DNA from: CAVTPD01 sp963736575
GTDB lineage: Bacteria > Bacteroidota > Bacteroidia > Cytophagales > JAAEPT01
Direction: 5' to 3'
Assembly (NCBI GenBank): GCA_963736575.1
Contig: CAVTPD010000001.1
Location: forward strand, 806,001-870,000
DNA: 64,000 bases
The position numbers and the translations under genes were made by a program. The notes below the pieces were generated by a model. It saw nothing but the letters and a program-made list of their open reading frames with translations, was not told the DNA's origin and ran no database searches. Of this stretch, positions 62,301 through 64,000 are shown piece after piece (within the stretch, counting starts at the first letter, position 1; the number at the start of each line of letters is the position of its first letter).

Positions 62301-64000
62301 GAAGTAGGTTTATTAGCCTATTATCCTTTTGACGCGTACGATATCAACTTAATCTTACAATCAACCTTAGAAGACCAAGTAGAAGGTTCTGTTTTAACGG
62401 CATCGGCAGTAAGTGGTGGTGTTACCAATTCGGATGTGCCTAATATTAAAGACGCGCGTCCAGCACAGAACTTGTCATTTGATTGGGTAGTAAACGGTGA
62501 TGAGTTAATCATTAACGTGAACGAACAACCGCAATTGATCGAAAAAACAGTCTTGGAATTCACGGTTCGTAATGTAGAAGATTTGCAAGAAAACCGCATG
62601 GCTTCTCCGGTAACGTGGACAGCCTACATTAAGAAAAACACCTTGATTTGGGGAAGCAGCAAGTTGGACTTCCAGAAAAAACTGTACGATGAAATGAGTT
62701 TCTCAGTTGAAATTCAAAACATTGGTGGAGTAGAACAGAATTTCAGCATAAAAAATCTACCAAGCTGGATCACGCCTTCTCAAAAGAGTGGAACATTATT
62801 GCCAGACAGTAAACAAGAAATAGAATTTGAAGTAGATCCTTCTGTAAATATTGGAGAATACGACATCTCCATGTATTTAGGTTCCGACTTTGGTTACAAT
62901 GAAAAACTGGAAGTAAAATTAAAAGTATACGAAGAAGCTCCAGAGTGGTTGATCGATCCTTCGGATTACCAGTATTCTATGAGTTTAGTGGGTTATACAA
63001 AAGTAGATGGCGTTATATCTACTAATCCAGACGACCAAGTTGCTGCTTTTGTAGGGAATGAATGCCGCGGTGTAGCCAATTTAGAATACATAGAAGACTA
63101 CGACCGTTACCTGGTTTTCTTAAATATTTATTCTAATGCTGAACAAGGCGAAGAAGTTTATTTCAGAATTTGGAATGCAAGCGAAGGTATTGAGCACATC
63201 AATATTACACCGGAATTACAATTTGTGTCTAATGATTTAATTGGGACGCCGGCTAATCCGCAATTATTAGAAACCAATAACAGTTACAACAACCGTATTT
63301 ATTTACCTAGCGGTTGGAAATGGATTTCCATCAATTTAGAAGATCCTGATTTAAACGATTGTAATGCTTTTTTAAGCGACTTAAGTTCAGAATCGGGTGA
63401 CCAAGTGAAAGGACAGCTTAGCTTTGCCAATTACGATCCGTTTATTGGTTGGAATGGTTCTTTAAATAGCACCGGAATGAACAACAAAGAAATGTATCTG
63501 GTAAAATCTAAAGCAGCCGATACGTTGGAGTTTTCGGGACAAAAAGTAGACGTAATGGCCAGCCCAATAACTATAGAAAAAGGTTGGAACTGGATTGGAT
63601 ATCCACCGCAAGTAAACATTGAATTGAACCAAGCTTTGGGGAATTACGATGCTGCCAACGGAGATATTTTCAAAAGTCAGTATGCGTTTGCCGTGTACGA
63701 TGATATTTTGGGTTGGATAGGAAACTTAGATTTCTTAAAACCGGGTGAAGGATACATGTTCCGTACCGCTAATACGGCTTCCAATTTAATTTATCCTGAA
63801 AATGGAATGAGTGCTTTACGTACCGCGTCATCATTACGCGTGGCTGTACCAAGTACAAGTGCGCCTTGGGTAGTGAACGATGTAGATTATCCTTTCAACA
63901 TGTCTGTAATTGCTACGCTTTCGGGTGTGGTAAATGAAGAGTATGAAGTGGGTGCTTTTGTAAATGGCGAATGCCGTGGTAAAGCAAACGGGCAAACCTA
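56316..64000 (+). CDS. Giant secreted LamG-type multidomain protein (3' end beyond window)
   Basis: ATG 56316 opens a frame of more than 2560 codons that runs off the window. The signal peptide is MKKIFLLFSLIGLLSISVLA. A carboxypeptidase-regulatory-like segment lies near residue 186, a first LamG/concanavalin-like domain about 214-350 (IDEIRLWHR), and a second regulatory-like segment near 490. A long central region (about 600-1600) has no family I recognise, with Cys pairs such as KDCADC. Second and third LamG domains lie about 1616-1752 (HDVRIWN) and 1818-1970 (DEFRIWG). C-terminal repeats contain GWKWISINLED/GWNWIGYPPQ and AAFVGNECRG (about 2240) with AFVNGECRG (about 2548). It is probably a surface adhesin or matrix protein, likely with a T9SS tail outside the window. 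Confidence 0.88.
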   Translation, partial: MKKIFLLFSLIGLLSISVLAQKQYPYVLGYSAGQSIEHKGTTAVGDTFNVSFSGGAPFPTQWKNAFGGNRGMLGFRHNLIYVEQAFTKDLFVSKGYYGDYVELKWDLERYIDQVSAFKVYRKVLGASEDSVQVASLSGDARRYQDEYAESGIIYSYTVIAEGLFPFYEKFVNYINGVGFRIPYGRISGRVTYAGGAAVSGVSIIAESEDDFGGSSVALDGTESYMVISPASTDKKFEFDTAFTFQAWVKPTSTTLSTVFQKGAQYKLSHHAGKLYFKAGTQTLELDYSEKADTFFHVTAMRSADSIKLILKYSDVNYYTASAKLTSATPANTAEIFIGKSGSSEYFKGVIDEIRLWHRSFNLEKVLDNAGMYIAGTENYLSGYYRLNENVGTNFYDLSRKGFTFYENHGYLYKTSWSTEIPLSTQLAVKGITDANGNYIISGIPYSTDGSIYRFIPVYDIHSFDPTEKLLFLGPGSTSHNNIDFIDVASFPVKGTIFYRDTYFPVSGVSIKVDGVTAVTSDGIPITTDAVGEFDIDVPIGKHFITVEKYGHGFVNNGRFPATEGDYFDFQAPYTFQQPFVDTTLIKVIGKVVGGPVQAAKPKGLGKSTANIGNATITLGTQKEYDLTNNTSETVLEVTGQWENESYYEGVLNDNGDTKYTIIKSSPKQINIEADPETGEFFAYLLPEKYIVKSVIAGSYTFGPEFRATIDLTQAYLFQTEEDTTSALGGNGEKITVTDSVGYQHNQDFIYRVSPEIDVVNKNTGESAFWESKITAKDGTEVTIVDNAGEPLTDYPVFNQRGRYKINVSVFEKYVNDDNGGIEDRVPVTDGKVEIQNALAIDQAKKSLEINSQGIASYEFLGGMPNITQGGIGDYIKTMSIIAYTGKNGSITTPWTFKGDVFKGYVLGGLPTGNNFVTTGPNQVDMILRDPFGSSSFAYYELGQSTSKTSSYEVVNENSGSEDVTFQLGTEVTTFAGVGAGVIMTTGVKADATVGIEHSETWLDNNTVTSTTTNMKRWATSAETDFVGSAGDVFIGHATNIVYGKSVFLSLIKDCADCSGTPVNGYSIGKHDAIRVNPQFSTGFMYTTNHIENYLIPGLEMLRNNILVNSSNYTSVLATGDEDFGRNNADGTNDSYAINLPTAWPDDSLFTDSIKFYNEQIEGWENLLARNEREKAEATIETNYSFDGGVVYESSVTTEESEEIVSSFEFTIAPSVAGAFGAEFNAFGMEATFQETYTHVETNEEGTETAKSVTFGYELSDGDEGDYFSVDIKKAKTPTGPVFALKGGQSQCPFEGEVVSKYYSPGTVLSESTQQREKPTIDVVNPVQTSVPEDQQAVFEVLLGNISETEDDVWFVLEVDENSNQEGAEIRLDGSSIGNGRLIRVPAGSTVKKIITVEKVKPDVFNYENLVLVLHSACQYDPTDNIIDISDSVRVTARFQPVCSKVSMPSPANLWILNTNTGTDLPIEVGDYNLQHSSFENVQFQYKPSSTSQWITDMTFYVDQAEYNSAQEPKTFIDGESSLDYTWQTEDLKDRQYNIRLLTNCADGTTNESITTTGIRDIKRPEVFGTPQPADGILSPNDDVMITFDEAIQAGLLLSTNFSVRGVLNGADIQHNSSLYFDGVDDYASVINGVNLQSSDATVEFWVQRASLGAGVILSIGQDIELGFDANNKFYAELGGTKVLSPNSYTATDEWIHYAVAYNNTTNTVNMYVNDQWVVENKAVPHTNTWSEEIHMGSDINGSNNTEMYMHDVRIWNSARGFGTTYANMSVVMSGSEIGLVGLWAMDESAGTYAPDKARSQNALLRGPAWRVFPSGYARTLNGYTDVVTIPSASSVVLTEENDYTIEFWFKGTAQTNTVLFSNGRGDNTDASPSFEDIVVIGTNSIGQLYVQNNGNVLSAATAYMDNEWHHFAFIVNRRANASIYVDGDLQAFKQSDDYGGLNGAEMAIGARMQRTGGVNIYDQHFTGKMDEFRIWGLARTATLIGMDMNAKLSGDEVGLLAYYPFDAYDINLILQSTLEDQVEGSVLTASAVSGGVTNSDVPNIKDARPAQNLSFDWVVNGDELIINVNEQPQLIEKTVLEFTVRNVEDLQENRMASPVTWTAYIKKNTLIWGSSKLDFQKKLYDEMSFSVEIQNIGGVEQNFSIKNLPSWITPSQKSGTLLPDSKQEIEFEVDPSVNIGEYDISMYLGSDFGYNEKLEVKLKVYEEAPEWLIDPSDYQYSMSLVGYTKVDGVISTNPDDQVAAFVGNECRGVANLEYIEDYDRYLVFLNIYSNAEQGEEVYFRIWNASEGIEHINITPELQFVSNDLIGTPANPQLLETNNSYNNRIYLPSGWKWISINLEDPDLNDCNAFLSDLSSESGDQVKGQLSFANYDPFIGWNGSLNSTGMNNKEMYLVKSKAADTLEFSGQKVDVMASPITIEKGWNWIGYPPQVNIELNQALGNYDAANGDIFKSQYAFAVYDDILGWIGNLDFLKPGEGYMFRTANTASNLIYPENGMSALRTASSLRVAVPSTSAPWVVNDVDYPFNMSVIATLSGVVNEEYEVGAFVNGECRGKANGQT

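Noticed and set aside
1..64000. tRNA or rRNA genes
   Set aside because: No cloverleaf with a T-loop GTTCRANNC plus acceptor stem, and no rRNA core sequence, was recognised. A covariance search could still find one that I missed.

Overview
The window is from a member of the Bacteroidota, probably a marine or otherwise polysaccharide-degrading Flavobacteriia/Cytophagia-type bacterium. The evidence is low GC, many secreted proteins ending in a type IX secretion (T9SS) type A sorting domain (YPNPF/YPNP followed by GIYF/GLYIL), lipoproteins with Bacteroidota-style lipoboxes, a ligA-DUF6913-dapA block, and -7 promoter boxes resembling TAnnTTTG. I cannot place it to genus from sequence alone. Both window ends cut genes: base 1 lies inside a CBM6/T9SS protein and base 64000 inside a giant LamG-type protein.

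Bases 1-16000 are one plus-strand run of secreted, T9SS-exported plant-cell-wall or algal polysaccharide proteins: a CBM6 protein (partial), a GH43-CBM6 enzyme with six apparent indels, a CE6-type acetyl esterase, a GH9 cellulase, a beta-propeller/NPCBM/CBM6 protein, a PKD/YVTN-propeller/di-haem cytochrome c protein with four apparent indels, and a CE1-type esterase with two CBM6. Spacings are -4 to about +90 bases, so from 1554 on it is probably one operon. Together they would deacetylate, debranch and cut a xylan/glucan material. The two propeller proteins add an unexpected redox component.

Bases 16250-22500 hold an SPFH lipoprotein, a short-chain dehydrogenase, and a group with DUF547, two rSAM/selenodomain-associated (arsenosugar-type) transferases, a PlsC-like acyltransferase and a two-domain VOC protein. 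Bases 22670-28510 are a sulfur module: SulP permease, MBL-fold/rhodanese fusion, stand-alone rhodanese, small membrane protein, universal stress protein and two half-size YeeE/YedE thiosulfate-type transporters. Three of its promoters carry the same TGTGA-N6-TCAC dyad at a fixed distance from a -7-like box and from the start codon, which points to a CRP/FNR-family regulon.

Bases 28600-54990 are mostly housekeeping: dapA, ligA, a Sua5/YrdC protein, a CCA-adding enzyme, glycosyltransferases, an FtsE-like ATPase, transaldolase, the SRP RNA (ffs), a YtxH/holin-like stress-type operon, thiG-dxs, scpA, an NrnA-type DHH phosphoesterase, a double FKBP, fabV, an exported acetolactate decarboxylase, a CDF metal exporter, a metalloprotease-like lipoprotein, PAP2, a J-KTSC protein and a cyclase. 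Bases 55325-64000 hold a secreted tail-collar protein and, 46 bases on, an ORF of more than 2560 codons with three LamG-like domains that is still open at the window edge.
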